From Caenorhabditis elegans (taxonomy: Eukaryota > Nematoda > Chromadorea > Rhabditida > Rhabditidae), in assembly GCF_000002985.6 (NCBI RefSeq), contig NC_003280.10, positions 13,140,501 to 13,204,500 on the forward strand: DNA of 64,000 nt, in the 5' to 3' direction. The notes beneath the pieces are model-generated. The model did not search any database. It was not told where the DNA came from and saw only the letters and a program-made list of their open reading frames with translations. Positions 38,501-49,429 of the stretch are shown piece by piece; position 1 is the stretch's first letter, and each line of letters opens with the position of its first letter. Both the position numbers and the translations under genes were made by a program.

Positions 38501-41030
38501 CCGGCTCTTGCACGAACAGTCAACCTGAAAAGGAGCAAAAGTTAAATAAACGGTCAAGACGATTTTCCCGGCAAATCGACAAATTGCCGGAATTGAAATT
38601 TCCGGAAAATCGGCAAATCGGCAAGGAGGAAAATTGCCGGAATTCCAAATTTCCTGCAAATCCACAAACCGGAAAATTGGTGATTGCCGATTTTGCCGAA
38701 AAACAGCAATTGTAGAACATTTTGGTTTTACACATTTTTTTTTTGGAAATTTCAGAATTTTAATTTTGATTTGCAAAATTGTCCTATAAATGTTTCTACA
38801 TCTATTTTTAAAAATAAACAAATTCTATGAAAATATCTAAAGAAAACGGGAAAAAAACTTTAAAAAAGCACAGTTTTAAGTGTTTCCGTCTTATGAAAAA
38901 ATCCCTCTAAACATTTCCGGCAAATCGGCAAACCGGCAATTTTCCGAAACTGAAAACTTCCGGCAAATCGGCAAACCGGCAAATAGCCGGAATTGAAAGT
39001 TTCTGGCAAATCGACAAATCGGCATCTTGCCGAAAATGAAAAACTAAGGCAAAACGGCAAATTACTGGATTTAAAAATTTCCGGCAAAACGGCAAATTGC
39101 CTGAATTGAAAATTGCCGGTAAAACGGCAAATTGTCTGAATTGAAAATTTCCGGCAAATCGGCAAATTGCCGGAATTGAAAATTTCCGGCAAACCGGCAA
39201 TCCGGCAAATCGGCAAATTGCCGGAATTGAAAATTTCCATTCTCAGTTCTTTGTGCCGTTTTTCCAGAGACCAGACTCCCCATTTTTATGGATTGGAACT
39301 TAATAATTGTTTACATTGATTTCTGAAAATCGCCAAGTTTTCTTGAAAACAAACCCCCTAGTTGATGTATTAAATCGGGAAAACATGTTTTGTAAGTTTG
39401 GCCAAAAAAGAAGAAAGTTGCCGAGATATTTTGAAACATAACGGCATTTGAGATAATATACTTACACACTAGGTTACATACTTTTCTGCAGAAAAATTTG
39501 TACTGAGTTATATTTTCAAAAAAAAAAAACGAGTTAGGTGTATAATACGTAGTAGGTAGGTAGGCATCGTAGTGAGATATAATTTAATTGCCAAATTTAC
39601 TTTATAAGTACTTTTTATGCTCTAATATTAAGACCAATAGAAATGTGTGGCTTTTTGTTGTGCGCTATATTTTGCACTCCAATATTCATCTGCCTTGGTT
39701 TGAGTTTTTTGGACTTTTATAAGTACTTTGATGTCTAAAAATATAAGTTTTGCACCAAAGCTAGCCCCGCCCATTTATTGGCTCTTTTTATTTTTCTGTA
39801 TTGCCTGGTGAAAACTAGAAAAGAATTTTTTGTTAATTTCTGAAAATGAAAAACCAAAAAGTAAGCTAAAAACAAAAAGTTATTTTTGGGTTCATTAGAA
39901 GCGTTCTCTACTGGGAATAATATAGCTTTCTGGTCACCAAAATGTGACTAATATTGGCTATTTTTGGGAATTAATTAGGGGAATGACAATGTGATAATTA
40001 TTCACAAAGTGCAAGCTGAAATTGAGAGAGAAAGGTGGTTTTGGGTTCCGCAAAACGTTGAGTTGAGGTGGCCGAGTTTTTTTTTCTGTTTTTTCTCGGC
40101 CATTTGGAAAATGCCGCCAAAATGTATTTTTGGCTCTAAGAATTTTTGCACATTTAGGCCACCATAAAAGAACAGCTCAAATTTCTTAGGGTTACGGTGC
40201 CTGAAAAATGTCTCTCGTGCCAAGACCCACCGCCTCAATTTGGCATGAGAAATCGAACTTTCTCGCGGCAAAATTTTTTTTTCAATCTCAAAAAATCTCA
40301 CAATTAAAATTCTTGACTGGATTTCACACGAATTTGAAGCAGAAAATTTTTTTTTTCAACTTCAAAAATGAAAGGAAAAAATTCCCGTTTTTTTCGGATT
40401 GAAAATATGATTTCCATAAACTTTTAGTTAGCGAGAAGTTGGAACCGGCAAACCGGCTAATTGCCGAATTTGAAAATTTCCGGCAAATCGGCAAACCGGT
40501 GACTTGCCGATTTGCCGAATTTGCCGGAAAAAAACGACAATTGCCGGAAATCTTAGGGATTTTCTCAGAATTTCGAATTCAATCGGCAAAAATGTACGCA
40601 TCCTATGAATGTTCCAACATCTTTTTCGAAAATAAGCAACTTCTATGAAAATATCTAAAGAAAATTTCCGGCAAATCGGCAAATTACCGGAATCGAAAAT
40701 TTCCGGCAAATCGGGAAACCGGCAAGTTGCCAACTTGTGGCACAATATTATAGAAAAATAATATTAAAATACTTGGCAGTTGTTCAGTAAAATTATAGAC
40801 AATTAGGTTGTGAGCAGCTAAAATCGGGCAGTAAGGTGAAAACGTTACCACTTTTTTTTTTGAAATATTGAGTTTTGTACAAGATCACAGTTTTGTAAAA
40901 GAGACACAGTTTTGTAAAAGAGACACAGAATACAATTTAATTTAAGAAATAAGATTTTCGAAATCCCACTGCCAACTTACGGTTTCGCATTCGGAGATTG
41001 ATATGTGGCCGACTTGGAGCTTCCTTTCAT
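35520..41030 (-). CDS. Unrecognised 397-residue protein, eight exons
   Basis: Minus-strand exons join in phase: 40981-41030, 38406-38524, 37962-38137, 36466-36851, 36228-36342, 36064-36176, 35662-35802 and 35520-35613; 1194 bases, TAA end. Every junction has GT/AG. The ATG (41030) lies shortly after a TTTTTCAG acceptor. The N-terminal half is Ser/Thr/Pro-rich and probably disordered (SPTPTPSLTASRSSS, TETPRTPVSLS, LSPKSPPFSEGSED). A folded-looking segment follows (FRSLYIDEVVWQIDDVVFAS, LNIEFICEIADET), then a Cys cluster GFECPCFCNRSSSHFRYYL, a basic helix DLVQRARRAKRN, and the tail LPLFHVKRSAWT. There is no signal peptide or clear membrane span. I do not recognise the family. The many SP/TP sites suggest a phosphorylated regulator. 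Introns 1, 2 and 3 carry CCGGCAAAT elements, and intron 6 carries tandem TTTGGCAGAAAGTTGCC. Confidence 0.82.
35810..36060. repeat. Tandem AAGTTTGGCAGAAAGTTGCC repeats
   Basis: About ten degenerate copies of a unit near 20-24 bp fill intron 6 of the 397-residue gene. No inverted ends were seen. Confidence 0.8.
37200..37590. repeat. CCGGCAAAT element with core
   Basis: It begins CAGGGGTGGGCGACAAAC at 37202, then satellite, a core (CATCTATTTTGAAAAGTAAG near 37347, AAGTGTTTCCGTCTTATAAA near 37423) and three right-arm units. It lies in the large intron between exons 3 and 4 of the 397-residue gene. Confidence 0.88.
38560..39240. repeat. CCGGCAAAT element with core and long right arm
   Basis: A short left arm leads to the core (CATCTATTTTTAAAAATAAA near 38801, AAGTGTTTCCGTCTTATG near 38878), then about eight satellite units to 39240. 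It lies in intron 1 of the 397-residue gene. The 126-, 112- and 97-residue minus-strand open frames here are repeat artefacts. Confidence 0.87.
40440..40735. repeat. Short CCGGCAAAT element, half core
   Basis: Satellite, then the proximal core only (CGCATCCTATGAATGTTCC near 40597), then satellite again. The distal core with TTTCCGTCTTAT is deleted. Confidence 0.82.
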
Positions 41031-41879
41031 ATTTTGTACAATCAGCTTTATTATAGGTTCTGAAAAATAAACTTCTATATAGAAGAAGATGATGATGAAG
41101 CCAAACGGAATCAGTGAAAAACGGAAAACAGAGACAAAAAGTAGAAGAAACGGAGTAGCAGTTGCACTCGGCTCCACCCAAAATTTTCGAGAGCCTTCCC
41201 TTTCGGAATCTGAAAGCCGTGTCGCTAGTGGCAACGGTGGGGAAATAGAGCTCCACAACTTTTTTCTCTCCTCCACTATAACACCACAAAACTCTTTGTG
41301 TTGATTATATATGTGAGGTGATTGTGGGTGGAGAAGAAGAGGAGAGTGTGAATTCACAGAGTGAGGCACAAGGAGTATGCCGTCAAGTGAGAGGGGGAAT
41401 GAGTTTGAGTTTTTAGCTGGAAATATGCTGGTTTTAGGTAATCTGGGGAACTGAGGAGTCGTCTTAAAATGTAGATTATCCAATAAATATCCCAACCATG
41501 AAAATTCTCAAAAAGTGCTTCACAAGAAATATACTTGCTATGGAGTATGGCTGTGGCATCAACGTTTTTGGTGAACTTGTACGGCAGATGTACAAGAAAA
41601 TGGTTAACAAAGTGAATTGGCAAGTTACCTAACGAATTCTGCCTTTTTCTGAAATTTTCCAATTTATCAGAAAGGGTTAAAGGTGTTTTACAGGGCTCGT
41701 GGTGGTCCAAGGTACCCGTGGCCCAATCAACAAAAGTTTCTTATTGACCAACTTTGGAATCGTGGATCTCAAATAATACTTATACTTAGATACTTAGATA
41801 CTTAGACGATCCGTTCTTCAGGAATTCGTGGTATTCCTGCGGATCACAGCAAGCCATTCTTTTCGGTCCTTGGCTATAA

Positions 41880-42240
41880 TGGACCACTCAGGCAAACGAA
41901 ACCTAATCTGGCCAGAACTAGAGACCTGGCCAGATCGGTAGGCAATCTGGCCAGAACAACCCAATCTGGCTAGATCTGGCCAGAATTGGTGGCAGCGACC
42001 CAACCTGGCTAGATCTGGCCAGAATTGGTGGCAGCGACCCAACCTGGCTAGATCTGGCCAGAATTGGTGGCAGCGACCCAACCTGGCTAGATCTGGCCAG
42101 AATTGGTGGCAGCGTCCCAACCTGGCTAGATCTGGCCAGAATTGGTGGCAGCGACCCAACCTGGCTAGATCTGGCCAGAATAGGTCACTGCCACCGATTC
42201 TGGCAAGCTCACGAGGCAATCTGGCCAGATCGTGTGAACG
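41880..42240. repeat. 39 bp minisatellite with TCTGGCCAGA core
   Basis: Five to six near-perfect 39 bp copies (CTGGCTAGATCTGGCCAGAA followed by TTGGTGGCAGCGACCCAAC), with diverged edges. Because 39 is a multiple of three, a 201-residue minus frame stays open with a 13-residue period. It lies about 0.7 kb upstream of the histone variant. Confidence 0.93.
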
Positions 42241-42387
42241 CAAATGCGCTCCAATGTTAATCGAGATTATTCGAAAAATATCTTTTGTGTGCTGCGCGCG
42301 TTTCTTGTACATATGTCTGTTTTCCGTCATTTTTTCCGTCATTTTTTCCAACATAAATCGATTAATCATTGAAATAAAGAAAGGGGT

Positions 42388-42625
42388 AATTATTACAAGG
42401 CATTTTAGAAATCTTATGCGCATCTCTTCAAGATTTCACAAACATCTCCCTAAATTTCACGAACATCACGAAATATTCACATTTATCTTTCACGTCTTTC
42501 AAGATTTCTAATAGATCTCTTCAGATCTAAGGATTTCGAATGGTTTTTCCCAGATTTTTCCCGGCTCCGAAGATTTTGAACTTTTGTCAAGATTTCTAAT
42601 ATGCCTTGTAATAATCAATTTCGCT
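42388..42625. repeat. Inverted-repeat element upstream of the H3 variant
   Basis: The left end TAATTATTACAAGGCATTTT matches the complement of the right end, ATATGCCTTGTAATAATCAA. Both are flanked by AGAAATCTT / AAGATTTCT. The interior has several CAAGATTTC copies. Confidence 0.8.
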
Positions 42626-42946
42626 CTCAAGATCACGTCATATTTCACTGAGCATATAAAAACCTGATTGAAAATTTCACGTTTGATTATGTTCTTATTT
42701 ACCGTGATCGTTATCGTTGAAATAAAGTTAGAGATGTAAAAAGCGACGTGTTTTACAACGTGTCGCTCCTCTTTTTCCGAAAAACTATTCATTTCAATAA
42801 ATTTTTAAAAAGGTGGAACGCCACGTTGCAAAGTACGTAGACTTTTTTTGTTGCTCTCACTGTATTTCAATGATACGGCACATTTTACTATAATTCGTAC
42901 ATTCTTCATTTCTATTCACGAACTGAATATTAATTTTAGAAATTAG

Positions 42947-43345
<399 letters not shown>

Positions 43346-43933
43346 ATACCTTTTTTGGTAGTTGAGCAAGCTTAATCTCAAAACTTTACCGAACCCAACA
43401 ACCCTCTTTAGGGCCACAAATGCATAAATCCAGTCCTTGTGTAAAATAAAAATTGTTTTCTTTGTTTTTTGTATCATTTTGAAGGCCCGGAGAACCGAAC
43501 CATCAAATTTTGGCATATATTTATTATATTTTGAAAGCGTTGCCACCCATCTGGCTCGCCGCATACCCAATCTGACCAGACGCCCTCCCAATCTGGCCAA
43601 ATACACACCTAATCTAGCGAGACGCACACCCAATCTAGCCAGACGCACCCCTAATCTAGCCAGACGCACACCTAATCTAGCCAGCCGCACACCTAATCTA
43701 GCCAGACGCACACCTAATCTAGCCAGACGCACACCTAATCTAGCCAGACGCACACCAAATCTAGCCAGACGCACACCCAATCTAGCCAAAACCTACTAAT
43801 CTGGCCAGAAATAAACCCAATATAGCTAGCGAAAACCCCGATCTTGCCTGGTTGATCCAGAACGGGTTGTTCGTGGTGCCAGATTGGGTTTTTTCCTGGC
43901 TAGACTCGGTTTCGTTTGCCTGAGCAGGGGGTG
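43346..43933. other. H3 variant 3' region and second minisatellite
   Basis: The histone 3' UTR runs to about 43450. From 43536 to 43800 there are about ten copies of a 21 bp unit (CTAATCTAGCCAGACGCACA); degenerate TCTGGCCAGA-type sequence continues to about 43925. No gene is seen here. Confidence 0.75.
43536..43830. repeat. 21 bp minisatellite with CTAGCCAGACGC core
   Basis: Near-perfect tandem copies of a 21 bp unit keep open frames on both strands (period seven residues, RRTPNLA on plus and RLARLGV on minus). The edges carry AATCTGGCCAGA, shared with the 39 bp array on the other side of the histone gene. Confidence 0.93.
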
Positions 43934-45231
43934 ATGACTTCTCCGTCTGCGTCACGAGAGCTGGAATTAAAGGGACGAGTACGAGAGGTGCTTCCCAGTG
44001 GTGAACTCCGCTTGGAACATGAGCCAATTATGAAGATTCCGTTCCTTCCAAAGCGAAAGAATGTCGATACGGGCCTTCTGAATCTGCGGCTGGCCGGTGT
44101 AGAGCTCTCTCAATCTGGACAGCAATTTTTGGCGAAGGATTTGAGGCACACCAATAAGCCCGTCACTTTTACCGTTATTAAGGTATTTTTAATTTATAAA
44201 ACGATAATTTTTGAACTAAAATCCTCATAATTTTCAACAGGTCGCTTTCAAAATTTTTATGTTTGATCTACCATTTACAACGCTCCAAATTTTTTGTTTT
44301 TTTTTTTAATTTTTTTGCGGCGCGACCTTTTCGATTTGCGGGAAATTATAATATTCTGCACATCCTAATAAAATCAGTATTCATTTCTCAATTTTTTTAT
44401 TCGCGAAGACAATGTTAATGTGTTTTTTTTTCAGAATGACTGCCATCGAAAAATTTCACCACTTCCGGTGATCGATCTGCTTTCCGCTCGCCCACCAATC
44501 TAGCTATTGTCCGTCAAATCAGCTGCGGCTCGATCCCCGGCCCGGATTGTGATCTATCCGCAATTGGAGATCCGTCTCGAAAAATTCACCGCAAAATGAC
44601 ATGGTGGATTGCGACCGGGATCCCCGGATGGTTCAAGGATGTGAGTATAAAATTCTGTAAGGATATTCTAGTTTATTTTTTTTACAGGAGATCATGCCAC
44701 GTGCGATGGAACTGGCAAAAGTCAAATCGTATACTGCTCACTACGATAATCACGGAGTCTTCCTCGATACCTTCTCGATGACAACAGATCTTATCGAGGA
44801 CGAGAAAAAGATCAAGGATCGCATCATCGACTCTATCAGAGCTCAGGTGCCATCTTATATGCCTGTAAGACTTGTTTTTTTTACAAAATGTTTCAGAAAA
44901 ATAGAGTGAAGCTTAGGGCTGTCATGGGGGACGAAGGGGGACGTCCCCCTCGATTTTTGAGCTTTTTCCGGCGTCCCTTTTGTAGAAAGCTGAAGCACCA
45001 CTATCAAATCGAAGCAACATTCATCAGATTAATCCAATTTCATGTTGGGGCTCCAGTTTACTACAAAAGGGACGGCGGAAAAAGCTCTCAAAATTGAGGA
45101 GGACGTTCCCCTTCGTCCCCTTTAACAACCCTAGTGAAACTTGAAAAGAATTTGAGTCCTCATTTTTCATTTCAAAATGTTCGATATTTTTTCAGATGAT
45201 CAAATTGGTGGTCAGCAAAGCGTCTATCTAA
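43934..45231 (+). pseudogene. Broken gene holding a copied exon of the C3orf33-like gene
   Basis: Exon-like blocks with good splice sites lie at 43934-44182, 44435-44640, 44688-44864 and 45196-45231. The first carries 225 bp homologous to exon 3 of the C3orf33-like gene (17196-17420), identical over 133 bp. Joined in phase, it meets a stop soon after the second block begins (NDCHRKISPLP... then TAG). The second block has its own open frame in another phase (LPSKNFTTSGDRSAF ... GIPGWFKD) that continues in phase into the third (EIMPRAMELAKVKSYTAHY ... VPSYMP) and the fourth (MIKLVVSKASI, stop). So the last three blocks look like the remains of a real gene whose front is disrupted. A short product from the ATG at 44598 would be 85 residues. 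I do not recognise the downstream family. Intron 3 contains a MITE. Confidence 0.6.
44914..45134. repeat. MITE with AGGGCTGTCATGGGGGACGA ends
   Basis: Left AGGGCTGTCATGGGGGACGA then GACGTCCCCCTCGATTTTTG. Right AAAATTGAGGAGGACGTTCC then CCCCTTTAACAACCCTAG. The two are imperfect inverted repeats about 220 bp apart, inside an intron of the broken gene. Confidence 0.85.
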
Positions 45232-45577
45232 TTCTTGGAACCCCCCCGTGCTGCTGATAATGACTTTGACTTTTCTTTCAAATTACCTCTCCTACTATTC
45301 CCCTTTTTTCTGAAAGATTTTCACATCCCGAATTTAAATTAAATCCCTTACTTTCATCCATCAGTTCAGTTTATTGTCAGTTCACGTTCTTATTTCATAA
45401 ATTTTGTAATTGAGTATAATCTGAAAAATGGCGCAATTGCATCTCGGCCATCACAATTTTCAGAAACACGCCATTGAGGACCTATTCGGGCAAAAAACTG
45501 TTTTTATTTGGAAAAAAAGCATGATCAATCTTCACATCACATTAAATTGTAGCAATGATACCCGATTACGGAGCGAG

Positions 45578-46773
45578 TTATTCCAAAACGAAGAATTGCT
45601 TCTTGTCGAATTTGCTCAGCGCAGTATCGAGAGCTTTTGCATGATCTTCCAATCGATTCTTCACAATCTCCTGCTTCTTGATCTCTCCACTCTTCATCCA
45701 ACCGGCAAGCTCCTGGTACATCTCATGCCGCTTTTCCGGGGATTTCTGAATATCGTACCATCTTGACATCCAGAATCCGCGAAGCGAGATATCCTTGAAG
45801 ATCAGTGGCCCGGTTGGACAATCGACAGGCTGCTTGCTCATTCCACCGTAGGTCACCATACATCCTCCGTGGTCCAGGAGACTCGCCAAAAACAGGGAGC
45901 TTCTGCCTCCAACGCAGTTTAATGCTAACTTGACTCCTGGGAATTTCTTCTTTCGACTATACAACTCTTCCTGTGTGATAACTTCGTCGGCGCCCAAATC
46001 TTTCAGCTCTTTCACCAATTCTTCCAGATTATCGCGACTTCTCACAACATTCACAGTTTTGATGCCAAGGATCCGGCAAATTTGAATAACGTGCTTCCCG
46101 ACAGCCGAATTGGCTCCGTTTTGAGCCACTGTGTCTCCTTTTTTCAGGTCGATAAAGTCTTTAAGCATACGATAAGCTGTGGGAGGATTCACCTGTAAAA
46201 AAAACAAATTCTGATTATTCCACTGCTCCCTAGCTTTATAGATCATACCTGGAATGTTGCAGCATACTCCATGGAAAGAGTATTATCAATCGGAAAAAGA
46301 TCATTTTCCTGGTGGAGCCCGAGCTCTCTCCATGTTCCTAGGCCAGATCTGTCGGGAATTACATGGTCTCCAACTTTAATCGAGCTCACATTGGATCCAA
46401 CACTAATCACTTTCCCAAATCCTTCATTTCCACCAACCGCCGGTAAAGCTGGCTTCACAGGGTACACACCTGAAATATACTTCAAATAATTATTTTTTCA
46501 GATTTTGGAGCTATAAAAACCTACCTTGAATCTGATTCAAGTCTGCCGGGTTGATTGGAGCTGCTATCCATTGAACCAGGACCTGATCCGCAGACGGCTT
46601 GTCCGCAATTGTGACAGTTTTCAATTGTATTGCCTGAAATTAAATGCAAATAAAATTAAAAGCAAATTCGCGTTTTCTCTCACCTCGGGAGGGTTTCTAT
46701 ATCCTTCATAGACTAGTTGTCTTGTCGAGGCAGCTCTCTGGAGCGCAGATCGTAGACTGAGAACTTTTAACAT
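45578..46773 (-). CDS. mecr-1: Mitochondrial trans-2-enoyl-CoA/ACP reductase (MECR-1)
   Basis: Four minus-strand exons keep phase: 46684-46773, 46525-46633, 46249-46469 and 45578-46192, 344 residues ending in TAA. MECR reduces the trans-2 double bond of acyl-ACP with NADPH in mitochondrial fatty acid synthesis, which feeds lipoate production. The first 25 residues (MLKVLSLRSALQRAASTRQ) are basic and lack acidic residues, as expected of a mitochondrial targeting peptide. The medium-chain reductase GroES-like part follows (APINPADLNQIQG, AVGGNEGFGKVISVGSNV, GDHVIPDRSGLGTWRE). The Rossmann part is in exon 4 (NGANSAVGKHVIQICRILG; NCVGG; GGCMVTYGGMSKQP; FKDISLRGFWMSRWY), a classic MECR series. The gene converges with the broken gene at 43.9-45.2 kb. 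Its upstream 100 bp contains a fragment related to a lec-1 intron palindrome. Confidence 0.96.
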
Positions 46774-47605
46774 CCGGAATTCGCACAGTTTACACAGATT
46801 TTCTTATTTTTTAATAGAAAATATAGAAATAAACGGTTGTAGATTTACGATAAACAACACGCGTAGGCGTTATTTTGGAGTATCGTTGTCTATTTTTTTC
46901 TGCGTCTCTTGTTTACCACACACTCTTTTTTTTTTTTCAAAACAACGATTTTCGCGATTTTTTCGCAATTTTTCCCAAATTTTTCCAATTTTCATCCGCT
47001 TTTCAAGTTTTTTTCAACTTCCTTGACTGAAAAAAAACTGTTTTTCATCGATTTTTTACTCATTTGTTAGGTTTTCGTCGTGTTTTTTTTCGATAATTGC
47101 CCGATTTTTGTCCCACGGCGCTTTTTCTAATCAATTTCCTCCCATTATTTTTGTGAAAGATGCCAAGTAAAAACCTAAAAAGACAAATCTTTCCTTTTGT
47201 CGATATTGTTAAACAGTTGCAAGGTTGAAACGAAAGCGAAGACGACCTTCACGGGACTTTTTTCATTTTCCCTGTTGAAAACGGATCATTTTCAGTCTTT
47301 CCCGAACAAAAATCGGCAAAATGTGATAATTTCGAGATGTTAAGGACAGAAAATTGCTCAAAATTACTTTAAAATCAGATTTCTCGCGATTTTTTCGCTC
47401 ATTTTTTGCAGTTTTAGACTGGAAAAATCGTACATTTTACATAGTTTTGTGCTTTTTGCACATTTTCGGCAATTTTTTCCTATAGTTTCAATTTTGAGTC
47501 GATTTTCCGCTATTTTTCATGCGAAAATTTCACTTTTCTTGCCCGAAAAATTCAAATTTAGCGGGATTTTTCGAAATAAAATATCGAAAACCCACTAAAT
47601 TTTTG

Positions 47606-48213
47606 CTTTAAAACATGCCGATTGGGTCACAATAACCGAATATCATGATAAAAAATTCAAAAAAAATTTTCTAGATTTTATATGATTTTTTGAAAATTGG
47701 AAAAATCTCAGTTTTTCCCCTAATTCCTATTTGAATTACCGCCAATTGGATTTGTTCGATGGAGCGCGCTTGCATTATTTTATTTATTGTTATTTTTCTT
47801 ATTTTTCACTGATTCTCCATGTTTTCAGTGTATTTTTATTTGAAATTTGATGAAAAAGTCAAGATAAATGCAAATTTTTGATTAAAAAGCTAATTTACAA
47901 GCATAAATCTGTGAAATTGATTAATTCAGGTTCCAATCGTGCATTTCTTGGTTTTTAATCGAAAATTTGCATTTATTTTGACTTTTTCTTTGAAATTCAA
48001 GCAAAAATCTACTGAAAACATGGAAAATCGGTGGAAAATAAGACAAAATAAAATAGATAAATTTAAAAACGTGCAAGCGCGCTCCATCGAACAAATTTGG
48101 CAAAAACCGAGATTTTTCCAATTTTCAAAAAATCATATAAAATCTAGAAACATTTTTTGAATTTTTTAATCATAATATTCGGTCATTGTGACCCCATAGG
48201 CATGTTTTAAAGA
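47606..48213. repeat. MITE with GTCACAATGACCGAATATCA end, copy C
   Basis: Left AAACATGCCGATTGGGTCAC, right GTGACCCCATAGGCATGTTT, an inverted pair. The internal palindrome has AATGCAAATTTTTGATTAAA and its complement, with GGAGCGCGCTTGCATTAT on the left and its complement on the right. Confidence 0.92.
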
Positions 48214-48231
48214 AATTTCCCTGGGTCAGAA

Positions 48232-48659
48232 TCAAGGGTGTCAATGTCCCGTAAAAATTACAAAAACGGGAAAACGGGAATTCCCGTTCCCGTGAAAATT
48301 TCAAAAACGGGACAACGGGAATTCCCGTTTTTTTGAAAACACTCAAAAAACGGGACAAACTGGGCGGTTTAAAAAAAAGAGTGCATAGTTGGCGTAAATT
48401 TTAGTGTATTCGAGGCAAATTATAAAAAAAACTGCATTATAAACATTTTTATCGATTTTTTCAATGTTAAACAGATATTTAAAAAGCCAAAAAATGAGGG
48501 AAAATGTCCCGTTCCCGTGAAAGTTTTAAAAACGGGACAAGGGGAATTCCCGTTCCCGTGAAAATTTTAAAAACGGGACAAGGGGAATTCCCGTTCCCGT
48601 GAAAACACCCCAAAAACGGGACAACGGGAAAAACGGGAAACGGGAATTGACACCCTTGG
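48232..48659. repeat. Element built of CGGGAATTCCCGTT palindromes
   Basis: Ends AAGGGTGTCAATGTCCCG and CGGGAATTGACACCCTT are inverted repeats. The interior has five or more copies of ACGGGAATTCCCGTTCCCGT, itself largely palindromic, separated by AT-rich sequence and a short unique centre (48370-48480). Confidence 0.88.
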
Positions 48660-48939
48660 TCAGAATGCCTTATTTCGGTTTGATCTTCAAAAAAATGCGG
48701 GAGTTCAGACGCAAACACGATTTCGCATGGTTAAGAGTGTGCTGACGTCACAATTTTCTGGAAAAATGTTCCCGCCGCATTTTTTGTAGATCATGCTGTA
48801 ATGAGACACCACGTGAACAGGGAGTGCCTCTTTTCAGTAACAAAGCTCTATCACTAGCCAACAAGCGAAAGATGGCCTCCGAGCCAGCAGTTGCACCCAA
48901 TTTATTCCACATTTCAACGCGACTGCCACACAGCACAGC

Positions 48940-49335
48940 TAACTGACTATATTGCGAGCCACGCCGCCGCCGCCGCGCGAAAAAGTGTCATCCGATACAT
49001 CTCTCTCATCCTTTCCGGCTAATCAATCATCAACACAGAGTTCTGACATAGATTTGAAACTGCGGCGGCGGGTGGCAAGGAATAGCGTAAACAAAGTGCC
49101 CCCTCCACGTTTCTACGACCTTCTCTCCATTTTCCCAATTTCTCTCATACTTCTCATTTCGCCATTGTATCTTCTCCACCTTCTTGCTGTTTGTGAGGGT
49201 TTTTTTGGTTACAGTGGCGCCCGTTTCTTCGCCGGTCAACCCCCAAAATTGTTTCACTTCGGTTTTTTTTCTCATTTGCCAACGCAATTGTATAGAAGTT
49301 TCCCACGAACCCTTTTGTATATAGGTGTTTAGTTA
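48940..49335. promoter_or_regulatory. GC/CT-rich island, possible distal promoter or small gene
   Basis: This unique island among repeats holds GCCGCCGCCGCCGCGCG near 48962 and GCGGCGGCGGGTGG near 49062, followed by CT-rich plus-strand sequence. A plus-strand frame of 126 residues spans 48952-49332 and contains a hydrophobic run (SIFPISLILLISPLYLLHLL). The CT-rich strand bias is more like a worm promoter or 5' UTR than coding sequence, and I see no splice context. Either reading is weak. Confidence 0.35.
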
Positions 49336-49429
49336 TTTAATTCATTAAATTAGCAAGTCAAATGTATTTGTTCGACATTATCAGCTCTTAAAGGTGGTGG
49401 AGAGAGAATTTTTTTTATTGCTTTATTGG

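Noticed and set aside
41354..41710. 118-residue minus frame upstream of the 397-residue gene
   Set aside because: It has no family resemblance, no evident signal for translation and no neighbouring exon in phase; the length is compatible with chance in this composition.
41818..42423. 201-residue minus frame with a 13-residue repeat
   Set aside because: It is the 39 bp minisatellite read in frame; there is no splice context and no conserved ends.
43850..43875. CCTGGTTGATCC, resembling the 5' end of 18S rRNA
   Set aside because: It is a 12-base match only, inside degenerate CTGGCCAGA repeats, with no further rRNA sequence.
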